DNA of 64,000 bases, from NCBI GenBank assembly GCA_944321825.1, contig CALUMU010000007.1, positions 80,497 through 144,496 of the forward strand, read 5' to 3'. The notes beneath the pieces were generated by a model, which was given only the letters and a program-made list of their open reading frames with translations, searched no databases and had not been told where the DNA came from. The position numbers and the translations under genes are program-made. This document shows, in pieces, positions 53,176 through 61,567 of the stretch. The stretch's first letter is position 1, and the number at the start of each line of letters is the position of its first letter. This stretch comes from Candidatus Amulumruptor caecigallinarius. GTDB lineage: Bacteria; Bacteroidota; Bacteroidia; Bacteroidales; Muribaculaceae.

Positions 53176-55687
53176 CAGGACTGCGGGCATCAAGACGCAG
53201 GGTAATCTGACGCAGTGTGAAGCTGTCGCCGCGCACAGTGCCTTCGATACACAGCGAGTGGCTTGTCCTGACCGGACCGAGTATTCTCATAGCCGTGACA
53301 TGGTGTATGTCCCCGCGTATGTGCAGGCGGCTTACGGCGAGCGAGTGGGAGCTTAACGAGGCTGAAAGGTCTACATCGTCACCCTCCATATCCATGACGA
53401 GCCATGCCGGGGCGGAAACTGGATGCGGCATATATCCTTCCCATTTGACAGTTACATCGGCGAGAGTGTCCTCTGTCGATGATACGCACATCCTCCCTGC
53501 ATCGTCTATAATAAGTACTTCTGTACCTGCCTGTATGATGGAGCGGATATTGAGCGAGGGACGACGGTATATGCCTTCACGGTGTTGCATCGGATATACC
53601 GTCACGCCGTAGGTGTCTGGAAGCCACAGTTCGTCGTGCCGTCCGCAATATCCTAATGACGAGGCGGTGACATTCCTCAGAAGCGTCTGTCCGCGTGTGC
53701 CTGACAGGAGCAGCAGGTCGCCTCCGGCAAGCGCAGCCACACCGTGAGGTGTCATCACCGCGCCACGGCTCAGTACAGTGCTTCGAGGGTCTATAAGCGA
53801 TGATTTCAGCCTGTTTAAGGCCGTTATGTCGGCTGCCAGCCCATATATGCCGGCAGATGACAATATGTAAAACCGCCCCGAAGCATAGTCCCACGAGGAG
53901 TTTGCTCCCCATGCAGGGATGATCTGGCTTATCATGCCCTGGCAGCATTCCGCAGCACCGAGGATATTCACAGAGTCGGCGGCATCGGCTATGCCTATTG
54001 TGGACGGCATCGTTTTTGCACTGCTGTTGTCAGCCGTAAAAGGAGTGAAAGATGTGTCGGCGGTATATGTAAGAGTACGGGGTTCTGCGGACGGTGTCAG
54101 GTTAAAAGCGTACCGCCTGTCGGCCGACGGTGTCAGGGCTATGGATGTCTCGGCTACATAGCCGTCCTGACGCTCTATGCGCATCTCTATAAGCGATGCT
54201 GACGGGTCGGGATACATAATCATAGGCGAAAGCGTGTCAGAGGCCAGAAACAGGCTGTCAGAATCCGTGTCGGCATCCATGTCGCGCACTGTCTGCATGG
54301 TGGAACCGTCGATGTCGGTCAGTGTGATGCGGATTGAAGCCTTTTTGATTGATACTGCTACGTCGCCTACGCTGAGCGAATTGAGGTCGAATCCCTTGAA
54401 CGGTTCGCGGCGGATGCGTCCCCATACGACATTCCTGCCCGAGCGGCATACGCATCCTGCTGAAAAACTGTTGGGGCTTGTGAGCCTGAGACCTGAAAGC
54501 TCTGTGTCTGTTGCCAGTGTGAAGGTCATGGCTTTCCAAGCGGCATTGTCGTCCGAAGCCTCGCGGTGCAGCTCCTCGCATGTGTCGGGGATGGGTATCT
54601 CCACGCGGCGTGGACGGAGTGCGAAAGGATGGTTTATGGTTGCGATTTTCACCTCGTGCTGACCCATGTAAGCCGGGGCGTTGGCCATGCTCCGTGTCAG
54701 CCGGGAGATGAGCGGAGAGCGTCCGAGAGTGGCTCCGGGAAGCCATACGGTGAGGGTTTCCTCGCCCGGTGCAGCCGACATGCGGTATTCGGCGTTTGTG
54801 GAAGTGTCTAATGGGTGGAGCTGCGGCAGCACGTACACTTCGGCATATACGCCGTCAGTGGGAGCATTGTAATCCGCATTGTAGCCGGGCAGGTCTATAG
54901 CGAGGGTGAATCGCCTGAGGGTGAGGTCGAACGAGTCGGCATGGTAGAAATTCCCGGAACTGTCGGTATGCACATGTGAGGTCATCGAGTCCATACCCTG
55001 CCATCCTCCCTGTGCTGAAAGCACGGTAACAGGACCTGTGAACAGCAGCCGTCCCTGACGGTCACGGAGCTTGTAGCGCACGGCCACAGGCTGAGTGAAA
55101 TCTCCAGCATCGGCGATGGTGCGAGTCAGACGCATATACGCCTCCTTGAGTGCTTCGCTTATGTTTTTGATGTCGGCAGTGGCAAGGCTTCCTCCCCACG
55201 CCTCGTAAGGTTTGGCAAATGTCAGTCCGCCGGTAGGCACTGTGACCTCTCCCCTGTCGATTGTGGAGAAATGCAGCCCGGGATATTCCCCCGAGGGCAT
55301 GGTGCAGTTCCACGTTTCATCGTGGGTGTCGTCATTGGCGGTGCGGTACATGCGGCATATGCCCCTTTCGGTGGAAATCACCACATCGTCACCTTCGAAA
55401 GTGATGCACAGCGGTTCGGCAGGCAGCGTGGCCACCTGCATTACATAGTCCTCGCGCCTGACGCCGATATCGCAGCCGTTGGCCATCACCGTAGCCCCGC
55501 TTCCGTCACTCAGAGTGTAGCATCCTAAAAATTTCCATGCCCGACACCCTTCAATCATCACTCCGGGAGGGTATGCCGCAGTCAGCGAGCCGTCGGGTGC
55601 ACGACGGAGATTTTCGCATACTTTAGAATTTCCTGATTCATCAGCCAACGAAGGCTGGAATGAAAAAGTCTTGTACATTTTCGCCAT
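53159..55687 (-). CDS. Large virion-structural-like protein, same promoter motif as the phage-head operon
   Basis: The start at 55685-55687 (MAKMYKTFSFQPSLADESGN) gives 842 residues; ATG at 55678 is the alternative. There is no signal peptide. The beginning (SKVCENLRRAPDGSLTAAYPPGV) resembles phage tail or virion proteins that list fixed values after ENLR/INLR-type starts. The rest is rich in beta strands and propeller-like blades (VVISTERGICRMY, FYILSSAGIYGLAA, VLIIDDAGRMCVS). The frame is intact over 2.5 kb. Upstream lies the same compound motif as in front of the scaffold-like gene at 22.8 kb. It stands alone, converging on the RecD-like gene. A phage origin is inference; I do not recognise a named family. 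Confidence 0.6.
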   Translation of the reverse strand: MAKMYKTFSFQPSLADESGNSKVCENLRRAPDGSLTAAYPPGVMIEGCRAWKFLGCYTLSDGSGATVMANGCDIGVRREDYVMQVATLPAEPLCITFEGDDVVISTERGICRMYRTANDDTHDETWNCTMPSGEYPGLHFSTIDRGEVTVPTGGLTFAKPYEAWGGSLATADIKNISEALKEAYMRLTRTIADAGDFTQPVAVRYKLRDRQGRLLFTGPVTVLSAQGGWQGMDSMTSHVHTDSSGNFYHADSFDLTLRRFTLAIDLPGYNADYNAPTDGVYAEVYVLPQLHPLDTSTNAEYRMSAAPGEETLTVWLPGATLGRSPLISRLTRSMANAPAYMGQHEVKIATINHPFALRPRRVEIPIPDTCEELHREASDDNAAWKAMTFTLATDTELSGLRLTSPNSFSAGCVCRSGRNVVWGRIRREPFKGFDLNSLSVGDVAVSIKKASIRITLTDIDGSTMQTVRDMDADTDSDSLFLASDTLSPMIMYPDPSASLIEMRIERQDGYVAETSIALTPSADRRYAFNLTPSAEPRTLTYTADTSFTPFTADNSSAKTMPSTIGIADAADSVNILGAAECCQGMISQIIPAWGANSSWDYASGRFYILSSAGIYGLAADITALNRLKSSLIDPRSTVLSRGAVMTPHGVAALAGGDLLLLSGTRGQTLLRNVTASSLGYCGRHDELWLPDTYGVTVYPMQHREGIYRRPSLNIRSIIQAGTEVLIIDDAGRMCVSSTEDTLADVTVKWEGYMPHPVSAPAWLVMDMEGDDVDLSASLSSHSLAVSRLHIRGDIHHVTAMRILGPVRTSHSLCIEGTVRGDSFTLRQITLRLDARSPVSGFL

Positions 55688-55720
55688 AAATCCAAAAATC
55701 AAAATGTATGTTTTTACTGG

Positions 55721-55764
55721 CAAAATTACCCTCACCCCTGCCCCCCACCATGCGAAAACGTCAG
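55721..55764 (-). promoter_or_regulatory. Compound promoter motif of the virion-like gene
   Basis: On the coding strand: CTGA (55761-55764), 2 nt, TTTTCGCATG (55749-55758), 18 nt, GGTAATTTTG (55721-55730). It matches 22833-22876 at every fixed position and in spacing. The ATG is 33 bp downstream of the -7 box. Confidence 0.75.
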
Positions 55765-55858
55765 CGCCGCACCAATCCGCAGCGAAAGCCCGTACATTGC
55801 CCACGCATGAAATCAATATGAATTAAAATCCATACTTATCGGAACCAATCCGAAAAAA

Positions 55859-55879
55859 ATGCGTATATTTATTGGATAA
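55859..55879 (+). repeat. Direct repeat left of the YhcG-type gene
   Basis: ATGCGTATATTTATTGGATA plus A. It matches the repeat at 57092-57112 at 19 of 21 positions. Confidence 0.8.
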
Positions 55880-55903
55880 CGATTAAGCAGTGACTAAAGA
55901 ATT

Positions 55904-57046
55904 ATGGTTACAGTAACACCGCACATATCGGATTCAGGATTGCCGGCAGGTTACGCTTCGTGGCGTGATAGTGTAGTTAGCCGTATTGAATCAGCAAAAT
56001 ACAATGCGGTTCTTAAGGTGAATACTGACCTTTTGGGTCTGTATTGGTCCATCGGCAAGGATATTCTTGTAAAGCAGAAAGAGCATGGCTGGGGTACTAA
56101 AGTCATAGGCCAGCTATCAAGAGATCTTACAGCTCGCTTTCCTGACGATAGAGGCTACTCGGAACGTAACCTTCGTAGTATGAAAGTGTTTGCAAGCGAG
56201 TATCCGGATTTCCCGTTTTTGCAAGTTCCACTTGCCGAATTAGAGAAATATCCAATTTGGCAAGAGACACTTGCCAAATTGCCTAATGATGGAGAAATGG
56301 CCAAAGTACCTTTGGCGCAAATCACATGGTATCATCACATATCATTGATTCCTAAAGTGGAGGATAAAGTTCAAAGGGCATTTTATATTTTGGAAACAGC
56401 CGGCAACGGTTGGAGCCGGGATGCAATGCTGCTTCAGGTTTCCAATAGGTATATAGAGTCCAAAGGGAGGGCTGTCAACAATTTTGTAAAGACTTTGCCG
56501 GCTGCCCAGTCTGACCTTGCTCGTGCTACTTTCAAAGACCCATACGTATTCAGCTTCCTTGGAACAGTGGCTCTCCAGAACGAACTTGACATCGAAAAGA
56601 AACTTGCGGAACGCATCACAGATTTCCTCCTTGAAATGGGAAAAGGTTTTTCATTTGTAGATAGGCAATACCATTTGTCGGTGGATGGTGATGATTACTA
56701 TATAGATATACTCATGTATCATCTGAAACTGCACTGTTATGTAGTCGTGGAGTTGAAAGCGGTGGAATTTAAGCCAGAGTTTGTGAGCAAGTTGAATTTC
56801 TATATTTCGGCAGTTGATGAATATGTGAAAATGCCGGAGGATAAACCTACCATCGGGTTGTTGCTGTGTCGTTCGAAAAGCAATACCAAGGCTGAATTTT
56901 CATTACGAGGATTTACACAGCCTATGGGTATAGCTCAATACGAGACAGAGAAACTTCTTGCTGATGTAGCTTCATCGCTTCCTCAGATAGCACAAATAGA
57001 GAACATGTTGTGTAATGAATCAGAAATAGAAAATGAAGATATATAA
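55904..57046 (+). CDS. YhcG/DUF1016-type PD-(D/E)XK nuclease
   Basis: A 380-residue protein with the two YhcG parts. The N-terminal DUF1016 domain (about 15-180) has LYWSIGKDILVKQKEHGWGT, QLSRDLTARFPDDRGYSERN and ITWYHHISLIPKVED. The C-terminal nuclease domain (about 200-350) has DPYVFSFLGT, ERITDFLLEMGKGFSFVDRQ, YYIDILMYHLKLHCYVVVEL and KAVEFKPEFVSKLNFYISAV, so the catalytic D and E-x-K residues are present. YhcG proteins occur alone or in type I restriction loci and defence regions. Its GC is lower than its neighbours. It sits between 19/21 direct repeats at 55859 and 57092, a sign of acquisition as a one-gene insertion. Confidence 0.9.
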   Translation: MVTVTPHISDSGLPAGYASWRDSVVSRIESAKYNAVLKVNTDLLGLYWSIGKDILVKQKEHGWGTKVIGQLSRDLTARFPDDRGYSERNLRSMKVFASEYPDFPFLQVPLAELEKYPIWQETLAKLPNDGEMAKVPLAQITWYHHISLIPKVEDKVQRAFYILETAGNGWSRDAMLLQVSNRYIESKGRAVNNFVKTLPAAQSDLARATFKDPYVFSFLGTVALQNELDIEKKLAERITDFLLEMGKGFSFVDRQYHLSVDGDDYYIDILMYHLKLHCYVVVELKAVEFKPEFVSKLNFYISAVDEYVKMPEDKPTIGLLLCRSKSNTKAEFSLRGFTQPMGIAQYETEKLLADVASSLPQIAQIENMLCNESEIENEDI

Positions 57047-57091
57047 AATATACGATGAGACCTTTGGTTGGGGGTCCTAATCCCGGAATTA

Positions 57092-57112
57092 ATGCGTATA
57101 TTTATAGCATAA
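57092..57112 (+). repeat. Direct repeat right of the YhcG-type gene
   Basis: ATGCGTATATTTATAGCATA plus A. It is the partner of 55859-55879 and lies just upstream of the DUF2851 promoter. Confidence 0.8.
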
Positions 57113-57117
57113 GTAAA

Positions 57118-57125
57118 TAAGTTTG
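57118..57125 (+). promoter_or_regulatory. -7 box TAAGTTTG for the DUF2851 gene
   Basis: TAAGTTTG fits TAnnTTTG, followed by a GGAGGA ribosome-binding site at 57138-57143, 10 nt before the ATG at 57153. The purine-rich site is unusual for Bacteroidales and supports this start. Confidence 0.6.
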
Positions 57126-57152
57126 ATAATTTACCTTGGAGGACTTGCAGTC

Positions 57153-58445
57153 ATGGAGAAGTTGATGCAGTATGTGTGGCAGCACAGGCTGCTGCGTCCG
57201 GGACCTATGAGCACGGTTGACGGGCGCAGCGTGCAGATTGTCGACCCGGGGCTGCTCAACGAGGGTTCGGGTCCCGATTTCTTCAATGCCAAGGTCAGGA
57301 TAGGCGGCGATATGTGGGTGGGGAATGTGGAGATACATGTGCGGGCGAGCGACTGGATGCGCCACGGCCACCACAACGACAGGGCTTATGACAGCGTCAT
57401 ACTCCACGTGGTATACCATGACGACATGCCGGTGAAGCGTCCCGACGGCAATGTCATCCCGCAGATGGTGCTGCCTGTGCGCGTCGATTTCGCCGACCAC
57501 TACAATGCTTTGGTGATGCGTGCCGAGCGCGACCTGCCGTGCCGCGACTATATCGGGTCTCTCCCACCACTCCATCTGACTGACTGGATAAGTTCGCTCG
57601 GCATGGAGCGTCTGATGGCCAAGAGTGCAAGGATTTTGGGGCTTCTCGACCGCTATCAGGGCGACTGGCGCGAGGCGGTGTATGTGACGCTGGCCCGCGC
57701 CCTCGGTTTCGGTACAAATTCAGAGCCGTTCGAGAGGCTGGCCATGGCTACGCCATACGGATTCCTCGCCCGCCATGCCGACAGCGAACTGACCGTTGAG
57801 GCTATGCTGCTGGGGCAGAGCGGCCTTCTCAATGACATTCCGACAGACAATCGCTATGCTTTGGCTCTGTTGAGGGAATATGAGTTCATGCAGAAGAAAT
57901 TCGGGTTGCGGTCTGTCACGAGTCCGGGCTGGAAATCCGGACGTATGCGCCCCCAGAATTTTCCTCACAGACGAGTGGCTCTGTTGGCACGGATGGTGGC
58001 TATGTTGCCACAGCTGATGTCGCGGATTTTGGATGCCGGGGATGAGGATGAGCTGAGGAAGCCGTTTGACGTGACGCTGCATGGCTATTGGGCTACGCAC
58101 TACACGTTCAGCGAGCGCGGCGTAGCGACCGACGGCGGCCGCGAAACAAAGGCTCTGAGCTATGCGTCGGTTACGGGGCTGCTGATCAACGTGGCGGTGC
58201 CGCTCATGTATGCCTGGGGGGAGCGTCACCACGACCGTCAGCTGATGGACAGGGGCATAGAGTTCCTGCAGAGTATCAAGCCTGAGAGCAACCGTGTGAC
58301 GGCGATGTTTGAGGCGGCGGGGATAAAATGCCGTGATGCCTTCACTTCTCAGGCTCTTATAGAGCTGCGGAGGGAGTATTGCGAGGCTCGCAAATGCCTC
58401 TACTGCCGCATCGGACACAGGATGCTGGCTTCAAAGGCCACGTAA
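57153..58445 (+). CDS. DUF2851 family protein
   Basis: A 430-residue cytosolic protein of the DUF2851 family found in Bacteroidetes. It opens MEKLMQYVWQHRLL, then PGLLNEGSGPDFFNAKVRIG, GNVEIHVRASDWMRHGH and VILHVVYHDDMPVKRPDG. A C-terminal part follows with PQNFPHRRVALLARM and the cysteine block CLYCRIGHRML. The DF-x-E-IH segment (SGPDFFNAKVRIG...NVEIHV) resembles a PD-(D/E)XK nuclease-like core, but activity is not established. The ATG at 57153 is chosen because of the strong upstream GGAGGA. It is the gene downstream of the inserted YhcG gene. Confidence 0.88.
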   Translation: MEKLMQYVWQHRLLRPGPMSTVDGRSVQIVDPGLLNEGSGPDFFNAKVRIGGDMWVGNVEIHVRASDWMRHGHHNDRAYDSVILHVVYHDDMPVKRPDGNVIPQMVLPVRVDFADHYNALVMRAERDLPCRDYIGSLPPLHLTDWISSLGMERLMAKSARILGLLDRYQGDWREAVYVTLARALGFGTNSEPFERLAMATPYGFLARHADSELTVEAMLLGQSGLLNDIPTDNRYALALLREYEFMQKKFGLRSVTSPGWKSGRMRPQNFPHRRVALLARMVAMLPQLMSRILDAGDEDELRKPFDVTLHGYWATHYTFSERGVATDGGRETKALSYASVTGLLINVAVPLMYAWGERHHDRQLMDRGIEFLQSIKPESNRVTAMFEAAGIKCRDAFTSQALIELRREYCEARKCLYCRIGHRMLASKAT

Positions 58446-58500
58446 GCTATAGGATGTACCTTGGAGTGAGGATTCATTTGAAACTAAAGTGAACACTCTC

Positions 58501-58953
58501 TTATTCGCGCAGACGCGAATCTATTATTATGGTCACCGGGCCGGAATTGACGAGCGAGACATGCATGTCCGCCCCGAACACGCCCCGGCGGGTCTCTCGT
58601 CCGAGCAGCCGGGACAATTCGTCGCAATACATCTCGTAGAGCGGCACGGCAAGCTCGTGACCTGCGGCGCGGATGTAGCTCGGACGGTTGCCCTTGCGTG
58701 TCGAAGCGGTAAGGGTAAACTGGCTTACGGCGAGGACTTCTCCCGATACCTGCTGTACCGACAGGTTCATTACTCCATCTGCGTCGTCGAATATGCGCAG
58801 TCCGGCGGTCTTTGACGCGAGCCAGCGGACATCGTCGGGCGTGTCGCTCTCCTCTACCCCTACCAGCACCATCAGGCCGTTGCCTATGGAGCTGTGGAGC
58901 TTGCCGTCGATGCTGACGGAGGCCTCTGAAACTCGCTGAATGACTAATCGCAT
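58501..58953 (-). CDS. dtd: D-aminoacyl-tRNA deacylase
   Basis: It removes D-amino acids and glycine from mischarged tRNA. The 150-residue length is normal. MRLVIQRVSEASVSIDGKLH is the typical N terminus, the active-site motif is SQFTLTASTRKGNRPSY (SQFTL, residues 78-82), and the second motif is GADMHVSLVNSGPVTIIIDS (NSGPVT). Both motifs form the DTD site across the dimer. It lies 26 bp downstream of the bioB stop on the same strand and may be cotranscribed. Confidence 0.96.
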   Translation of the reverse strand: MRLVIQRVSEASVSIDGKLHSSIGNGLMVLVGVEESDTPDDVRWLASKTAGLRIFDDADGVMNLSVQQVSGEVLAVSQFTLTASTRKGNRPSYIRAAGHELAVPLYEMYCDELSRLLGRETRRGVFGADMHVSLVNSGPVTIIIDSRLRE

Positions 58954-58979
58954 GGTGTGTATTGTAGATGGTTCAACTA

Positions 58980-59948
58980 TTACATTTCAAACCCTGTGTC
59001 GCTGAACAGCCGGCGGTCGTCGGCGAGGGTATTGCCTACAGTGGTAAGCAGGTCGCCAATCAACGCTCCGTTCATGCCTCCACGCATGATGCGCCGCATA
59101 CTTTCTTTGGACAGGCGTGCCCGTCCGCCGGCAAAGCGCAGGACGCACTTCGGGGCTACGAAACGCATCAGAGCCACGCTGCGTATCACCTCCTCCTCGC
59201 TGATAAGCTCTGTATGTTGCAGCGGTGTACCCGGAATGGGATGCAGGATGTTTATTGGGATGCTTACTGCTCCTGCCCGGGAGGCTTCCTGGGCCATCAG
59301 CAGACGGTCACGCATGGATTCTCCCATGCCGATGATGCCGCCGGAGCATACTTCCATGCCTACTTCGCGTGCCAAGGCGATGGTGCGGAGTTTGTCGGCA
59401 TGTGTGTGTGTAGAGCAGAGTTTTGGGAAAAATTCAGAGGAGGATTCCAAGTTGCAGTGGTAGCGGCGCACTCCGGCATCCTTCAGAGCTTGCAGGGATT
59501 CGCGGTCAAGCAGTCCCATCGATGCGCATAGATACAGGCTGGATGTGGCGGCAGCTTCCTTGTAGTATTCGCAGAAGCGTGATATGTCGCGGCGCGAGAC
59601 TTTGCGTCCGCTGGTCACGAGCGAGAAGCGGTGTACTCCGTTGTCGTCGTTGAGGCGTACAGCACGGAGCATCTCCTCGCGTGGTATGATGTCGTATTCG
59701 GCTATGCCGGTGGCGAAGTGGCGCGACTGGGCGCACCATGCGCAGTCCTCGGTGCACCGGCCTGACCGGGCGTTGGCTATGGAGCAGGTGTCTATGCGGT
59801 TGCCGTGCAGGGCTATGCGCACTCGGTCGGCAGCATCGCAAAGCTCGTCGGTGGCATAGCGTCGGTCAAGGTCAAGAGCCTCTTCTATGGAGGCTCCTTC
59901 ACCTTTGATGCACCTTGTCTCTATGTCGTGTAATGTAGTGTCGGGCAT
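58980..59948 (-). CDS. bioB: Biotin synthase
   Basis: A radical SAM enzyme that inserts sulfur into dethiobiotin. The start at 59946-59948 (MPDTTLHDIE) gives 322 residues; the longer frame to 60080 overlaps the comM-like gene. The radical SAM cluster is SGRCTEDCAWCAQS (CxxxCxxC). Further blocks are HRFSLVTSGRK, LYLCASMGLL, YHCNLESSSEFFPKLCSTHT and VCSGGIIGMGES. ILHPIPGTPLQ and CVLRFAGGRARLS follow. All ligands of the auxiliary cluster (the three cysteines and the Arg of RFAGGR) are recognisable. It lies 28 bp downstream of the comM-like gene. Other bio genes are not in the window. Confidence 0.95.
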   Translation of the reverse strand: MPDTTLHDIETRCIKGEGASIEEALDLDRRYATDELCDAADRVRIALHGNRIDTCSIANARSGRCTEDCAWCAQSRHFATGIAEYDIIPREEMLRAVRLNDDNGVHRFSLVTSGRKVSRRDISRFCEYYKEAAATSSLYLCASMGLLDRESLQALKDAGVRRYHCNLESSSEFFPKLCSTHTHADKLRTIALAREVGMEVCSGGIIGMGESMRDRLLMAQEASRAGAVSIPINILHPIPGTPLQHTELISEEEVIRSVALMRFVAPKCVLRFAGGRARLSKESMRRIMRGGMNGALIGDLLTTVGNTLADDRRLFSDTGFEM

Positions 59949-59976
59949 TGGATTGTTCAGTAAAAACGTTGAATGG

Positions 59977-61536
59977 TCAGAATGGTTGTTTGGGTGAGGT
60001 CGCGCCCCATGTGCCACGGTCGAGGGAGCGGTAGTTGATGGCTTCGCTGACATGCCGGGGGAGTACATCGGGCGAAGCATCGAGGTCGGCTATGGTGCGG
60101 GCCACTTTGAGAATGCGGTCATAGGCGCGTGCCGACATGTCGAGCCGCTGCATGGCATCGCGAATGCGTGAGATGCTTTCGGGGTCGAGCTTGACATGCT
60201 GCTTTATGAGGGCGGATGTCATCTGGGCGTTGCAGTGTATGCCCGGATTGCCGGCATAGCGGGCTGACTGGATGGCGCGGGCTTTTATGACGCGCTCGCG
60301 GATGGATGCGCTCGGTTCGCCCTCGGAGGCCGACGACAGCTCGTCGAACGGCACGGGCATGATTTCCACCTGTATGTCTATGCGGTCGAGCAGAGGACCT
60401 GAAATGCGGCTCAGATAGCGTTGCACAGCTCCTGGCGCACAGCTGCACGGCTTGGTGGGATGGTTGTAGTAACCGCAAGGGCAAGGATTCATGGACGCTA
60501 CGAGCATGAACGATGCCGGATACTCCACGGCGTATTTGGCGCGGGAGATGGAGATGTGGCGGTCCTCAAGCGGCTGGCGCATGACTTCAAGCACCTGACG
60601 TGAAAATTCGGGGAACTCGTCAAGAAACAGCACGCCGTTGTGGGCCAAGGATATTTCGCCGGGGACAGGGGTGGCGCCACCCCCTACGAGAGCCACCGGC
60701 GATATGGTATGGTGGGGCGAGCGGAAAGGGCGCGAGGTCATCAATCTGGAACCGCGCCGCAGTTTTCCAGCCACGCTGTGTATTTTTGTGGTTTCAAGAG
60801 CCTCGGATAGGGTCAGCGGCGGGAGTATGGATGGAAGCCGTTTCGCCATCATCGATTTACCCGACCCCGGGGGGCCTACGAGTATGATGTTATGTCCGCC
60901 GGCACATGCCACTTCAAAAGCCCGTTTGACCGTCTCCTGCCCCTTGACATCGGCGAAGTCGCAGTCGAATACTGACGAGTCGCGGGCGAACTCCTCGCGT
61001 GTATTGACCACGACAGGCTGCATGGGTGCGATGCCTGAGAGGTGGTCGAGTACCTGGTTGAGGTTTTCAGCTCCGAATACGTCTATGTCGTTGACTACGG
61101 CAGCCTCTGTGGCGTTTGCCGCAGGGACTATCATCCCCTTAAGCCCCATCTGGCGGGCGAGGATCGCCATGGGGAGTACCCCTTTGACAGGAAGCACGGA
61201 GCCGTCGAGCGACAGTTCCCCTACTATCATGTAGCGGTCGATGTCGGAGCAGTTTACGATGTCGGATGCCACGAGCATCCCGACGGCAATGGGGAGGTCA
61301 TAGCTCGCGCCCTCTTTGCGTATGTCGGCCGGGGAGAGGTTTATGACGATGTTGCGGTGGGGATATTGCCGTCCGCTCTTGGTGATGGCGAGGTGTACGC
61401 GCTGCTGGCTCTCGCGGACGGCGGTGTCGGCCATGCCTACCATGGTGAACATCAGTCCCCGGTCGGATGCGACCTCTATGGTCACCGGGATAGCGTCGAT
61501 GCCCTGCAGGGCTGCGCAGTAGGTCTTGATAAGCAT
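59977..61536 (-). CDS. comM: YifB/ComM-family Mg-chelatase-like ATPase
   Basis: A 519-residue AAA+ protein. ComM is a hexameric helicase that promotes branch migration in natural transformation and recombination in other bacteria; the role in Bacteroidales is unproven. The N-terminal Lon-protease-like domain has FTMVGMADTAVRESQQRV and NLSPADIRKEGASYDLPIAV. The ATPase domain follows with Walker A ILVGPPGSGKSMMAKRLPS, HNGVLFLDEFPEFSR (Walker B) and MREP-like VLEVMRQPLED. A zinc-like cysteine cluster NPCPCGYYNHPTKPCSC and the C-terminal SGPLLDRIDIQVE segment are typical. It is full length, and bioB follows. Confidence 0.92.
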   Translation of the reverse strand: MLIKTYCAALQGIDAIPVTIEVASDRGLMFTMVGMADTAVRESQQRVHLAITKSGRQYPHRNIVINLSPADIRKEGASYDLPIAVGMLVASDIVNCSDIDRYMIVGELSLDGSVLPVKGVLPMAILARQMGLKGMIVPAANATEAAVVNDIDVFGAENLNQVLDHLSGIAPMQPVVVNTREEFARDSSVFDCDFADVKGQETVKRAFEVACAGGHNIILVGPPGSGKSMMAKRLPSILPPLTLSEALETTKIHSVAGKLRRGSRLMTSRPFRSPHHTISPVALVGGGATPVPGEISLAHNGVLFLDEFPEFSRQVLEVMRQPLEDRHISISRAKYAVEYPASFMLVASMNPCPCGYYNHPTKPCSCAPGAVQRYLSRISGPLLDRIDIQVEIMPVPFDELSSASEGEPSASIRERVIKARAIQSARYAGNPGIHCNAQMTSALIKQHVKLDPESISRIRDAMQRLDMSARAYDRILKVARTIADLDASPDVLPRHVSEAINYRSLDRGTWGATSPKQPF

Positions 61537-61567
61537 GGAGGTATAGATGGTTGTGTCAAAAGGTGGG

